A stretch of DNA of 64,000 bases, from contig NZ_FRCX01000007.1 of the NCBI RefSeq assembly GCF_900143065.1, positions 62,001-126,000 on the forward strand, in the 5' to 3' direction. This stretch comes from Duganella sacchari. Its GTDB lineage: Bacteria; Pseudomonadota; Gammaproteobacteria; Burkholderiales; Burkholderiaceae_D. Each line of letters starts with the position of its first letter. Positions within the stretch are counted from its first letter, which is position 1. This document shows, piece after piece, positions 28,701-36,618 of this stretch. The notes below the pieces were generated by a model. The model ran no database searches. It was not told the origin of the DNA and saw only the letters and a program-made list of their open reading frames with translations. Made by a program: the position numbers and the translations under genes.

Positions 28701-29104
28701 GCCAGCGCAAGGTGCGTAGCGCGCTGCGTGATTTGTATGCCGAACGGTTCGGTGCACCCGAGCTCGATAAGCAGAAGAAGGCGGCGGAAAGCGCGGCAGG
28801 CACGGGCGATGAGGCGGCGAAGAAACTGCCGGTCCTGCAACGCCTGGGCAAGCTGGTGCAAGGCGAACCGCAGGTGGCGGATGCCAGCGCTTTTTATGAC
28901 GGCCTGCAGGCACGCCTGGAAAAAAATCAGGCGCTGCCCAAGGATGCCTTGCCGCAGCTGGGCGCCATGCGCGCGGCGGCGGTCATCGCTGTATTGAAGC
29001 AGTCCGGCGTAAACCCGGCAACTGCGAGCGCTAGTGCACCGGTCACAACTGAGAGCCGCGCCGGGCAGCCGATTGCAGTGAAACTGGCGCTGTCGGCGAA
29101 ATGA
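25727..29104 (+). CDS. DUF748 envelope protein (AsmA-like giant)
   Basis: An 1125-residue inner-membrane-anchored periplasmic protein. One N-terminal helix (IGAASAVGVYAVTGFWLVPG) is followed by long beta-rich repeats of the AsmA/DUF748 kind, such as IKSQFPKYAETELERKASIG, LDFTDLSLRPQFGARIYELN and KFAGYKIAEGKISLDLQYKV. Near residue 920 is an embedded OmpA-like segment (VEFDAGSAVVLPPEREKLQQ), usual for this family. Proteins of this group are linked to lipid transport or outer-membrane integrity. It overlaps the exporter gene by 4 bases and is divergent from the aminotransferase. Confidence 0.9.
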   Translation: MTIRWKRWAIGAASAVGVYAVTGFWLVPGIIKSQFPKYAETELERKASIGQLHFNPFTLRLEAQDIRLTEVDGAPLFAVGGLTVEMQWRSLFRRAWSFAEIRVTAPAVQLAIAKDGTFNIAAFLATLDKHKKDDKDTGMPRLIISHFALDDGKVAMHDKHAGYEDTFTPISFALNNLSTLPDENGDYTLSADAGLGGKLRWKGVAAVNPVSGSGALTLENVVLPGLAAYLKSFSRIVVVDGKLSARLPYRFAYQDGKLDAHLEGAGLTLNQLALKRGDAAASFVELKQLAVTEVGVDLLKRSVQIGGLQLNGGALAVRRDARGDIDVAGLMLPAPVAKPSPAPVKPAGQEKESNWKLHFKQIGLDAVALSYIDETVSPALKVSSDNARLKLGLLLDGGKLNIDDAAFSMENVAMNAGAVAPLKLSRIGFEEAALDLAVHKASVGRLYADGGQLDLSRDAKGQFVLMGALPKAGSAAPASAAAPAEAGPAWTANVKSVELNKFGARYDDASTGIKVNLQDFNLKLRDAGTELKKPLAFEGAVALREGGQLTAKGKVVPATGAVDTDLKLSKLALAPVQPLLGKYVKLKIADGAINAAGRLRTGAGGSKADPALRYDGSFEVAELSLNEQNNDRFAHWKSVRAEKVALSLKPDLLDVAELRVVEPNAILMIENDRSLNAQRLLVQQPAAPAEKAAPAPAGEPFPVRMRRVRFQNAKLDFTDLSLRPQFGARIYELNGVITGLSSKRDARAQIELDGRVDDYGLARVRGQLNPFVPADNTDMNVVFKNVDMVSASPYSMKFAGYKIAEGKISLDLQYKVRNGQLEGNNQVVLDKLTLGERIDSPDALKLPLELALAILKDSNGRIDLGIPVSGNMNDPSFSYGAVVWKALGNIMTKVVTAPFRALGNLFGVSGDKLEAVEFDAGSAVVLPPEREKLQQVARILVQKPELKLSVPGLYNQDNDGAALRAQALRRVVLAKADIKLAADEQPGPLDIGQRKVRSALRDLYAERFGAPELDKQKKAAESAAGTGDEAAKKLPVLQRLGKLVQGEPQVADASAFYDGLQARLEKNQALPKDALPQLGAMRAAAVIAVLKQSGVNPATASASAPVTTESRAGQPIAVKLALSAK

Positions 29105-29958
29105 CGCAAGAAGAAAAAGTACTGCCGGCCGCCAATCCCTGGCTGGCCGGCATGGCGCTGCTGTGCAGCCAGCTGTCCCTGAATATCGGCGCGGCGGTGG
29201 CCAAGCATCTGTTCCCGCGCATCGGCGTCGAAGGCGTGACCGCTTACCGTGTCGGCATTGCGGCGGCGCTGATGCTGCTGGTGTTCCGTCCGTGGCGTAC
29301 GCCGCTGACGCGCAAGCAGGCGCTGAATCTGGCCATCTACGGCTCGGTGATCGGCTTGATGAACTTGCTGATTTACCGCGCGTTCGCGCATATTCCGCTC
29401 GGGATTGCGGTGGCGATTGAAGTGGCCGGGCCGTTGACGGTGGCTGTGCTGTCGTCGCACCGGCCGCGCGATTTTGTCGCGGTGTGCCTGGCGGTGGCGG
29501 GGCTGTATTACCTGCTGCCGATCCATGGGCATGTGGATCAGCTCGACCCGGTGGGCGTGGCGTATGCGGCCGGCGCTGCCGTGTGCTGGGCCTTGTACAT
29601 CGTGTTTGGCAAGCGTGTGTCGTTGATGCCGGGCGGTCAGACGGTGGCGTGGGCGATGCTGGCGGCGTCGCTGTTTATCGTGCCGATTGGCGTATGGCAT
29701 GCGGGCGAGGTCTTGCTGACGCCGTCATATCTGCTGATCGGCCTGGCGATTGCGGTGATGTCCAGCGCCTTGCCGTACACGCTGGAGATGTTCTCGATGC
29801 GTACGCTGTCCTCGCGCACCTTCAGCATGTTCAGCAGTGCCGCGCCGGCGCTGAGTGCGCTGGCGGGGATGGCGGTGCTGGGCGAGCATCTGAGCCTGGC
29901 GCAGTGGCTGGCGATCAGCGCCATCGTTGCGGCCTCCGCGCTGACCTCGTTGCGGTAA
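29101..29958 (+). CDS. rhtA: EamA-family exporter, RhtA-like
   Basis: Inner-membrane DMT transporter of 285 residues with about ten helices in two EamA repeats. AAVAKHLFPRIGVEGVTAYR, PLGIAVAIEVAGPLTVAVLS, CWALYIVFGKR and SSALPYTLEMFSMRTLSSRT line up well with E. coli RhtA, which exports threonine and homoserine. The ATG overlaps the DUF748 stop as ATGA. The symbol rests on motif likeness only; substrate could be another amino acid. Confidence 0.82.
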   Translation: MTQEEKVLPAANPWLAGMALLCSQLSLNIGAAVAKHLFPRIGVEGVTAYRVGIAAALMLLVFRPWRTPLTRKQALNLAIYGSVIGLMNLLIYRAFAHIPLGIAVAIEVAGPLTVAVLSSHRPRDFVAVCLAVAGLYYLLPIHGHVDQLDPVGVAYAAGAAVCWALYIVFGKRVSLMPGGQTVAWAMLAASLFIVPIGVWHAGEVLLTPSYLLIGLAIAVMSSALPYTLEMFSMRTLSSRTFSMFSSAAPALSALAGMAVLGEHLSLAQWLAISAIVAASALTSLR

Positions 29959-30041
29959 ATTACCGGGCGCTCCGCGTGTGAATAGCTTGTTGCTTTTGCA
30001 ATCGGTTCGTGGCAGCATACTTGCTTCTTTGAGGAGATGCC

Positions 30042-30362
30042 ATGCAAGTCGCTCGTGCCCAACAGCCTATCGCCGCCGCCGCAGTCACGCTGGTGCTGTG
30101 GATATTTGGTGTGGCTTCCTTCCTGCCGCCGCTGTTTCAAAAATACACCAGCCAGTCGGTGCTGCTGATCATCGCCGCCGGCATCGGCATTTTTGTTTGC
30201 CTGGTGCTGCACCTGATCTTCATTGGCATCGCCGCCCGGCGCCTGGGCCGTTCGCCGGTGTTGTGGGTGCTGGTTTCGCTGCTGTTCCTGCCGCTCGCTT
30301 CCATCATCGGCCTGATTCTGTTCGAGTGGTTCAGCGAAGAGCAAAAGCAGGCCGCCGCTTAA
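30042..30362 (+). CDS. Small integral membrane protein, unknown
   Basis: A 106-residue protein with three hydrophobic helices (about 12-32, 43-65 and 76-96) and a polar C-terminus FSEEQKQAAA. GAGGAGATGCC places a good ribosome site before the ATG. The RRLGRSPVLWVLVSLLFLP stretch is like many small PLDc_N- or DUF-type membrane proteins, but I cannot assign a family. It stands alone between the exporter and alaC. Confidence 0.72.
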   Translation: MQVARAQQPIAAAAVTLVLWIFGVASFLPPLFQKYTSQSVLLIIAAGIGIFVCLVLHLIFIGIAARRLGRSPVLWVLVSLLFLPLASIIGLILFEWFSEEQKQAAA

Positions 30363-30381
30363 GGCCCTTGCCAGACATGAA

Positions 30382-30405
30382 CGGGATCGTCTAGTATCGA
30401 TCCCG
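30382..30405. terminator. Hairpin after the small membrane gene
   Basis: Inverted repeat CGGGATCG / CGATCCCG with an 8-base loop, 20 bases past the stop at 30362. There is no T-run, so it is a weak candidate for a terminator and may be a leader structure of alaC. Confidence 0.35.
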
Positions 30406-30460
30406 ATGCTCTCTGCATCGACGTCGCTCGGACGGTTCCGGGCGCTTACGTGGACAATTC

Positions 30461-31660
30461 ATGACTGACACCCAAAATCCGCGCAGCTTTGCGCGCATCG
30501 ATCGCTTACCCCCTTACGTTTTCAATGTCACCGCCGAGCTGAAGCTGGCGGCACGCCGCCGTGGCGAGGACATCATCGATATGTCGATGGGCAATCCGGA
30601 CGGCGCCACGCCACCGCACATCGTCAGCAAGCTGGTGGACACCGTGCAACGGCCGGACACCCACGGCTACTCGGCCTCCAAAGGCATTCCGCGCCTGCGC
30701 CGCGCCATCTCCAAATGGTACAAGAGCCGTTACGATGTCGAGTTCGATCCGGATTCGGAAGCCATCGTCACCATCGGCTCCAAGGAAGGCCTGGCGCACC
30801 TGATGCTGGCAACGCTGGACCAGGGCGATACCGTGCTGGTGCCCAATCCCAGCTATCCCATCCACATCTGGGGCGCGGTGATTGCCGGCGCGAATATCCG
30901 CTCGGTCCGCATGACGCCCGGCGTGGACTTCTTCGACGAGCTGGAGCGCGCGGTACGCGAGAGCTATCCGAAGCCGAAGATGATGATACTGGGCTTCCCA
31001 TCGAACCCGACTGCGCAGTGCGTGGAGCTGGAGTTCTTTGAGCGCGTGGTGGCGCTGGCAAAGCAGCACAATATTTTGGTGGTGCACGACCTGGCCTATG
31101 CCGACATCGTGTTCGATGGCTGGAAAGCGCCGTCCATCATGCAGGTGCCGGGCGCACGCGAGGTGGCGGTGGAGTTCTTTACGCTGTCCAAGAGCTACAA
31201 CATGGCGGGCTGGCGCGTAGGCTTCATGGTCGGCAACAAGGAGCTGGTGGCGGCGCTGGCGCGCATCAAGAGCTACCATGACTACGGCAGTTTCACGCCG
31301 GTGCAGGTGGCGGCGATTGCGGCGCTGGAAGGCGACCAGCAATGCGTGAGCGAGATCTGCGCGCAATACCAGAGCCGCCGCGATGTGCTGCACAAAGGTC
31401 TGTGCGAAGCCGGCTGGCTGGTGGACAAGCCGAAAGCGTCAATGTACATCTGGGCGCGCATCCCCGAGGCCTATCGCCATCTGGGCTCGCTGGAATTTGC
31501 CAAGCTGCTGCTGGCCGAGGCCAAGGTCTGTGTTTCGCCGGGGATCGGCTTTGGCGAGTACGGCGATGAGTATGTGCGGTTTGCGTTGATTGAGAACGAA
31601 GCGCGCATCCGCCAGGGACTGCGTGGTATTAAAGCCATGCTGCGCAAGACCAGCGCATAG
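30461..31660 (+). CDS. alaC: Alanine transaminase
   Basis: Class I PLP aminotransferase of 399 residues, resembling E. coli AlaC (412), which interconverts pyruvate and glutamate with alanine and 2-oxoglutarate. The N-terminus [54 protein letters not shown] and DLAYADI are characteristic; the PLP lysine is in [17 protein letters not shown]. Single gene with its own upstream region of about 100 bases, followed by a perfect hairpin at 31679. Confidence 0.93.
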   Translation: MTDTQNPRSFARIDRLPPYVFNVTAELKLAARRRGEDIIDMSMGNPDGATPPHIVSKLVDTVQRPDTHGYSASKGIPRLRRAISKWYKSRYDVEFDPDSEAIVTIGSKEGLAHLMLATLDQGDTVLVPNPSYPIHIWGAVIAGANIRSVRMTPGVDFFDELERAVRESYPKPKMMILGFPSNPTAQCVELEFFERVVALAKQHNILVVHDLAYADIVFDGWKAPSIMQVPGAREVAVEFFTLSKSYNMAGWRVGFMVGNKELVAALARIKSYHDYGSFTPVQVAAIAALEGDQQCVSEICAQYQSRRDVLHKGLCEAGWLVDKPKASMYIWARIPEAYRHLGSLEFAKLLLAEAKVCVSPGIGFGEYGDEYVRFALIENEARIRQGLRGIKAMLRKTSA

Positions 31661-31678
31661 ATTTCCGCCAAAGTTTAA

Positions 31679-31707
31679 GCCGCATCAAACTATCCGTTTG
31701 ATGCGGC
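31679..31707. terminator. Perfect 12-base hairpin after alaC
   Basis: GCCGCATCAAAC / GTTTGATGCGGC with a 5-base loop, 18 bases after the alaC stop. It is followed by AGCTAATG rather than a T-run, so it would be a non-canonical terminator or an RNA end-protecting structure. Confidence 0.5.
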
Positions 31708-31747
31708 AGCTAATGTAGTTCCCTGGACCCTCAGCGGAGCTGCCATC

Positions 31748-32275
31748 ATGCCCCATCTTCCCATCGGTACCAGCGCGCGGCGCCTGGTCGAATCTGTCCA
31801 AAAACTTGAACGTACCTTGTCCGGCGCAGGGCTGCCGCATTTCGTCTCGCGCATGCCCGTGTGGTGGCTATGCTGGCAGTATTGCCGCATGCTGGACCAG
31901 AAGATCGCGCGCATGAAGCGGATTGCGCACAAGTTCGAACGCTGGGGGCCGGCCATCCGCCGCATCTCGCCGACGGCGCAAGAGAAAATGGAAATGCTGG
32001 ACCTGGACCACAGCATGCGCGCGGATATTGAATTCACCAAAACCACCATGCTGGAACTGCGCGACTACTGCGAAGACATCGGCCGCATGTTCGCGCAACT
32101 GGGTTATGAGTCGGCAGGACTCAAGCGGCGCCAGACGGCGTTCATCGAGGTGCTGGAGACTTCCTGCGCTTTGGCAAGCTATATGCAGGAAGCCCTGACC
32201 AGGCATGACGACACCGTGCTGGCGCTGTTGCGCGCCGAGGCGGATGCCACCTCGGCGGCAGCCGCCCGTGCTTAG
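31748..32275 (+). CDS. Hypothetical cytoplasmic protein, helical
   Basis: A 175-residue protein I cannot name. It has no signal peptide or long hydrophobic helix. The sequence is mostly helical with heptad-like stretches (LVESVQKLERTLSGAG, MLDLDHSMRADIEFTKTTML, LRDYCEDIGRMFAQLGY) and a tryptophan-rich MPVWWLCWQYCRM near residue 35. It ends in an alanine-rich tail. It is convergent with the dehydrogenase gene, and the two stop codons overlap by 4 bases. Confidence 0.75.
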   Translation: MPHLPIGTSARRLVESVQKLERTLSGAGLPHFVSRMPVWWLCWQYCRMLDQKIARMKRIAHKFERWGPAIRRISPTAQEKMEMLDLDHSMRADIEFTKTTMLELRDYCEDIGRMFAQLGYESAGLKRRQTAFIEVLETSCALASYMQEALTRHDDTVLALLRAEADATSAAAARA

Positions 32276-33288
32276 AACCCTTCCAGTACGATCTTGCCTT
32301 TGGCGCGGTTGCTCTCGATCAGGGCGTGGGCGCGCTTGAGGTTTTCCGCATTGATCTTGCCGTAACGTTCCGCCAGCGTGGTTTTTACCGCGCCGGTTTC
32401 CACCAGCTTGGCCACATCGTTGAGCAGCTTGTGCTGTTCCTGCATGTCGGCGGTCTGGAACATCGAGCGCGTGTACATGAACTCCCAGTGCAGCGACACG
32501 CTCTTGCGCTTCAAGGTGCGTACGTCCAGCGCGGCCGGGTCGTCGATGAGCGCGATCTTGCCTTGCGGCGCGACCAGTTCGCTGATGGCGGCCCAGTGGT
32601 GGTCGGTCTGGTTCAGGCTGGCGACGTAGGTCACGGACGGCAGGCCGAGGCGGGTGATTTCTTCGTTCAGCGGCTTGCTGTGGTCAATGACGTGATGTGC
32701 GCCCAACTGCTTGATCCACTCGCCGGTTTCCGGACGCGAAGCGGTGCCGATGATGGTCAGGCCGGTCAGCTGGCGGGCCAGTTGCACCAGGATGGAACCG
32801 ACGCCGCCCGCAGCGCCGATCACCAGCAGCGACTTGCCCTGCGTGGCGCCCGCGTCGCGGCTGACTTCCAGACGGTCAAACAGCAGTTCCCATGCGGTGA
32901 TGGTGGTTAGCGGCAGCGCGGCGGCCTGGGCGAAATCGATATTCTTCGGCTTGTGGCCGACGATGCGTTCGTCCACCAGATGCAGTTCACTGTTGGTGCC
33001 GGCGCGTGTCAGGTCGCCGGCGTACCAGACTTCATCGCCGGGCTGGAACAGCGTGACGTCCGGGCCGACAGCCTTGACCACGCCTGCGGCATCCCAGCCG
33101 ATGACCTTGGCCTGGCCTTCGGCGGGCGCGACATTGCGGCGGATCTTGGTATCCACGGGATTGACGGAAATGGCGCGCACTTCCACCAGTAGATCACGGC
33201 CGCTGGCTTGCGGGGCTGGCAGTTCGATATCGATCAGCGATTCGGCGTGCTCGATTGGCAGGGACTGGCGGTAGGCGATGGCTTTCAT
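32272..33288 (-). CDS. Zinc-type alcohol dehydrogenase-like / quinone reductase-like MDR protein
   Basis: Medium-chain dehydrogenase/reductase of 338 residues. The N-terminal GroES-like domain has SVNPVDTKIRRNVAP and VIGWDAAGVVKAVG; the NADPH-binding fold has LLVIGAAGGVGSILVQLARQ at about 155-174 and TASRPETGEWIKQLGAHHVI. The zinc-ligand cysteines of true alcohol dehydrogenases are missing, so it belongs with the ZADH/quinone-reductase group and probably reduces quinones or enones. Divergent from a LysR gene, which is the likely regulator. Good SD (GGAGAAAAAACTC) before ATG. Confidence 0.88.
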   Translation of the reverse strand: MKAIAYRQSLPIEHAESLIDIELPAPQASGRDLLVEVRAISVNPVDTKIRRNVAPAEGQAKVIGWDAAGVVKAVGPDVTLFQPGDEVWYAGDLTRAGTNSELHLVDERIVGHKPKNIDFAQAAALPLTTITAWELLFDRLEVSRDAGATQGKSLLVIGAAGGVGSILVQLARQLTGLTIIGTASRPETGEWIKQLGAHHVIDHSKPLNEEITRLGLPSVTYVASLNQTDHHWAAISELVAPQGKIALIDDPAALDVRTLKRKSVSLHWEFMYTRSMFQTADMQEQHKLLNDVAKLVETGAVKTTLAERYGKINAENLKRAHALIESNRAKGKIVLEGF

Positions 33289-33304
33289 GAGTTTTTTCTC
33301 CGGG

Positions 33305-33370
33305 AGTGTTTGATGGGCGTATCATGATTTATTTCTGAACGCCGAAAAAGAGGCGTTTTCCAGAAACACT
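33305..33370. promoter_or_regulatory. Nested inverted repeats between a LysR gene and its divergent neighbour
   Basis: Three nested pairs share one centre: AGTGTTT (33305) with AAACACT (33364), TTTCTG (33332) with CAGAAA (33361), and AACGCC (33338) with GGCGTT (33352). The region is the divergent promoter of the dehydrogenase and LysR genes, where a LysR-type operator is expected. Confidence 0.45.
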
Positions 33371-33389
33371 TTCAAAGGAATCATGAAAA

Positions 33390-34289
33390 TTGCTGCGCCT
33401 CGATGATTTAACCGTGTTTGTCCGCACCGCCGACCGTGGCAGCTTGTCGGCTGCGGCACGCGAGCTGGAGATTTCACCGGCGTTGGCCAGCGCTGCCGTG
33501 AAGCGGCTGGAAGGTGAGTTGAAGCTGCGGCTGTTTGCCCGCACCACACGGTCACTGCGGTTGACGGAGGAGGGCGAGCATTATCTGCGTCACGCGCGGG
33601 AAGCCTTGCGCCTGCTCAAAGAGGGGCACGATACCTTGATGCAGGGGCAGGAAACCCTGGGCGGCACGCTCAAGATCTCCATGCCGTCCGACCTGGGCCG
33701 CAACATGGTGGTGGGCTGGCTGGATGAATTCCAGGCGCAATATCCAAAAATCAGCTTCCAGCTCAGCATCAGCGACCGCGTGTCGGATATGTACCGGCAG
33801 CCGGTGGACATCGCCATCCGCTATGGCGCGCAGGAAGACTCCAGCCTGATCGCCTTGCCGCTGGCGCCGGAAAACCGCCGCGTGCTGGTGGCGTCGCCGG
33901 AATACATCAAACAGCATGGCAAGCTGAACTCGCTCGATGACCTGGCGCGCCACAATTGCCTGCGCTTTGTGCTGGATGATGTCATCCACGACCGCTGGAG
34001 CTTCTACCGCGATGCGCAGTCCGGGCCGGAGGTCGTCCACGTCAACGGCAACCGCAGCGTGGACGATGCGGACGTGGTGCGGCGCTGGGCCGTGGCCGGA
34101 CTGGGTATCGCCTACAAGTCGCGGCTGGATCTGAGTGCGGACATTCGCGCCGGCCGCTTGCAGATCCTGCTGCCGGATGTGCTGGGCGAGCGTACTGCGC
34201 TGCACATGATTTTCATGCACCGCTCGCAGATCACGCCCACCGTGCTGCAGCTGCGCGACTTCTTGCGCGCGCAGTGTGAGAAAGCTTAA
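33390..34289 (+). CDS. LysR-family transcriptional regulator
   Basis: A 299-residue LysR protein: N-terminal winged helix at about 1-60 (DLTVFVRTADRGSLSAAARE, LEISPALASAAVKRLEGEL) and a substrate-binding domain from about 90 (GTLKISMPSDLGRNMVVGWL). It starts with TTG at 33390; no ATG or GTG fits the family start LRLDDLTVF. AAAGGA lies 10 bases upstream. An ATG at 33383, in another frame, opens a 7-codon reading frame that ends at 33406 and overlaps this start, which might couple or limit translation. It probably controls the divergent dehydrogenase. Confidence 0.9.
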   Translation: MLRLDDLTVFVRTADRGSLSAAARELEISPALASAAVKRLEGELKLRLFARTTRSLRLTEEGEHYLRHAREALRLLKEGHDTLMQGQETLGGTLKISMPSDLGRNMVVGWLDEFQAQYPKISFQLSISDRVSDMYRQPVDIAIRYGAQEDSSLIALPLAPENRRVLVASPEYIKQHGKLNSLDDLARHNCLRFVLDDVIHDRWSFYRDAQSGPEVVHVNGNRSVDDADVVRRWAVAGLGIAYKSRLDLSADIRAGRLQILLPDVLGERTALHMIFMHRSQITPTVLQLRDFLRAQCEKA

Positions 34290-34375
34290 GGCCACCTGAA
34301 ACTGGCGTCGCGTTTGGTTGCATTGCGTCAAAATGCGCTTAACATAGCGCCAACAATAATGATCGGGAGAGAGCA

Positions 34376-35458
34376 ATGACCGAAACCCAGCGCGACATCC
34401 TCAGCGCGGGCTTTTCGCTGACACTGATAGTGTTGGCCGCCTTCGTGATGCAGCGATTCTTCCTGCCGCTGATCTGGGCTGGAATTTTATGCGTGGCCAC
34501 CTGGCCGCTGTACCAGCGCATCCGCATGCGCTTCGGCCGCCATCACATCATCGCGGCTGCCGTGCTGACGCTGCTCATGGCAGCGGTATTTATCGTACCC
34601 GTGCTGCTGGGCGTGGCACAGGCGGCAAGGCAAGCGCCCGTCCTCGCCAACTACATCGTCAATGCCAATACGGATGGCATTGCCGTGCCGGGGTTTGTCC
34701 AGCACCTGCCTGTGATCGGCGACGCCATCACCAACTGGTGGCAGGCGACCTTGAGCCAGCCGCATGGTCTGGCGCATCTGTTCTCCGACCGCGAAATCAA
34801 CGGCTTCCACTCGGCCAGTGACCTGATCAAAGTGGTGGGCGTGGGCGTGATGCACCGCCTGGTGGATTTTGGCCTGGCGTTTCTCTGCCTGTTCTTTTTC
34901 TACAAGGATGGCGAAGTCCTCAATCGCCAGATCAATGCGCTGGGCAGCCACTGGTTCAGCGAACTGCGCTGGCAGCACTATTCGGCAAAGATCCCGACCG
35001 CGATCCGCGCCACCGTCAACGGCCTGGTGCTGGTGGGCCTGGCGGAAGGCATCTTGATCGGCATTGGCTATGCGTTCGCCGGCCTGTCATCACCCGCACT
35101 GTGGGCGGCGGCAACCGGTGTTCTGGCGATTATTCCTTTTGGCGCACCACTGGCGTTCGTCAGCGGGGCCGGTGTACTGGCCTTCAACGGCGCCATTCCG
35201 GCGGCGATTGCTGTCGCCGCGTGGGGCGGTGTCGTGCTCTTCGTTGCCGATCACTTTGTACGGCCAGGTATTATCGGCAACGCCACGCGTTTGCCCTTCC
35301 TGGCCGTACTGTTCGGTATTTTAGGCGGGGTAGAAACCCTGGGCCTGGTAGGACTGTTTATCGGTCCAGTCGTGATGGTGCTGTTTGTAACGCTGTGGCA
35401 CGAGGCGAATCCAGCGACTGCGACGGATGTCGGTTCGCCAGTTGCCAAACCCAGGTGA
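34376..35458 (+). CDS. AI-2E family (PerM/TqsA-type) membrane protein
   Basis: An integral inner-membrane protein of 360 residues with about eight helices. The N-terminal pair (LTLIVLAAFVMQRFFLPLIW), a soluble middle region and the C-terminal block GVLAIIPFGAPLAFVSGAG, with ILGGVETLGLVGLFIGPVVM, are typical of the AI-2E transporter family. Members export autoinducer-2, act as Na/H antiporters or have no known role; the name should not be taken as a quorum-sensing claim. GGGAGAGAGC precedes the ATG. Confidence 0.9.
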   Translation: MTETQRDILSAGFSLTLIVLAAFVMQRFFLPLIWAGILCVATWPLYQRIRMRFGRHHIIAAAVLTLLMAAVFIVPVLLGVAQAARQAPVLANYIVNANTDGIAVPGFVQHLPVIGDAITNWWQATLSQPHGLAHLFSDREINGFHSASDLIKVVGVGVMHRLVDFGLAFLCLFFFYKDGEVLNRQINALGSHWFSELRWQHYSAKIPTAIRATVNGLVLVGLAEGILIGIGYAFAGLSSPALWAAATGVLAIIPFGAPLAFVSGAGVLAFNGAIPAAIAVAAWGGVVLFVADHFVRPGIIGNATRLPFLAVLFGILGGVETLGLVGLFIGPVVMVLFVTLWHEANPATATDVGSPVAKPR

Positions 35459-35530
35459 GGAGCGCAAGCGAGGTCGCGGCATCTGCCGGCCGGTCTTGTG
35501 CATGGGCTGGGCAACTGGCTCCGGCAACCA

Positions 35531-35761
35531 TTAATGTGCTTTCGACTTCGACAGGATCAGCAGCCAGCGGCGGAACAGCAGCACTTCCAGATGGCCAGCC
35601 TGTACACCGGTATCGCATTCCATGATCGGGTTCACCGCGTAGAAACGCTTGCGGAAGTCGCGGCACACCATCATTTCGCGTTTGCCCATGCGAACCATGA
35701 AAGAGGTAGGCAGGTATTCCAGGCCGAAGCGGGAGCCAAAGCTGCTGTTCAGAGTGCTCAT
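35531..35761 (-). CDS. Small hypothetical protein
   Basis: A 76-residue reading frame with AAAAGGAAACGTC ahead of its ATG. The product is basic, with LEYLPTSFMVRMGKREMMVC and DFRKRFYAVNPIMECD and a C-terminus rich in leucine and tryptophan (VLLFRRWLLILSKSKAH). No family is recognised. It is convergent with the AI-2E gene, and the upstream 75 bases shared with the PAP2 gene are AT-rich, as in a promoter. Real gene status rests on the ribosome site and position. Confidence 0.55.
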   Translation of the reverse strand: MSTLNSSFGSRFGLEYLPTSFMVRMGKREMMVCRDFRKRFYAVNPIMECDTGVQAGHLEVLLFRRWLLILSKSKAH

Positions 35762-35836
35762 GACGTTTCCTTTTGGGTTGGTGTGTTTAACGAGGAGTTC
35801 AGAATAGCATAACTACTGTATGAATAAACAGGTACT

Positions 35837-36613
35837 GTGCAAATAAACAGTAAATTCGCTATTTCGTGGTTTTTACGCCAACTTCATCGGCAGTCAAGCA
35901 GGGAGGACCAAATTTTTAGTAAATTGCTCAATTTCGTGGAGGCAAGACTGTCTCCTGGCGGTGAGTTCGGTTTGCATTTGACCGTGGGCATGGCATTGCT
36001 GCTGGTGTCCGGTTATGTGTTTCACGAACTGGCCGAGGCCGTGATGGGGCAGCAAGCCATCACCCTGCTGGACGTGCAGGTGGCGCACTGGTTCAATGCC
36101 CATGCCACCGAGCCCTATACCAGCCTGATGCTGGGCGTATCGGCCATGCATTCGGTGGCGGGCATGGTAGTGCTGTTCTGCCTGCTGGCACTGTATTTAT
36201 GGCGGGCGCAGGCGCGCTACTGGCTGCTGGCGCTGGTCGTCAGCGTGCCGGGCGGGATGGTGCTGAATGTGATGCTGAAACATCTGTTCCAGCGTACGCG
36301 GCCGGTATTTGACGAGCCCCTGGTGATGCTGGCGACGTACAGCTTCCCCAGCGGCCACACCACGGCCGCCACCTGTTTTTATGGTTTGCTGGTGAGCTAT
36401 CTGGTGATTGCCCGGCCGGCGTGGAGTGTGCGCTTGGGAACGGTGGTGCTCTGCCTGACAATGGTATTGTTGGTGGCATTCAGCCGGGTCTATCTGGGCG
36501 CGCATTATGTCAGCGATGTGCTGGCGGCCATGGCTGAGAGCGTGGCCTGGCTGGCGGTGTGCATCACCGCGATCTCCACGCTGCGCCGTCGCCGTGAGGC
36601 TAAAACTATATAA
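35837..36613 (+). CDS. PAP2-family phosphatase (membrane)
   Basis: Type 2 phosphatidic-acid phosphatase family protein of 258 residues with about six helices. The three catalytic motifs are present: K-x6-RP in KHLFQRTRP, PSGHT in SFPSGHTTAAT, and SR-x5-H-x3-D in SRVYLGAHYVSD. It likely removes phosphate from a lipid such as phosphatidate, undecaprenyl diphosphate or a lipid-A-type substrate at the periplasmic face. The GTG start at 35837 has no clear ribosome site; a start some 25-40 codons later is possible. A lipid kinase gene follows after 5 bases. Confidence 0.88.
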   Translation: MQINSKFAISWFLRQLHRQSSREDQIFSKLLNFVEARLSPGGEFGLHLTVGMALLLVSGYVFHELAEAVMGQQAITLLDVQVAHWFNAHATEPYTSLMLGVSAMHSVAGMVVLFCLLALYLWRAQARYWLLALVVSVPGGMVLNVMLKHLFQRTRPVFDEPLVMLATYSFPSGHTTAATCFYGLLVSYLVIARPAWSVRLGTVVLCLTMVLLVAFSRVYLGAHYVSDVLAAMAESVAWLAVCITAISTLRRRREAKTI

Positions 36614-36618
36614 ATCAT

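Noticed and set aside
34376-35458. AI-2E family proteins (here and at 53453) as evidence for quorum sensing by autoinducer-2.
   Set aside because: The family name covers many transporters of other or unknown function, and no luxS, lsr or sensor genes are present.
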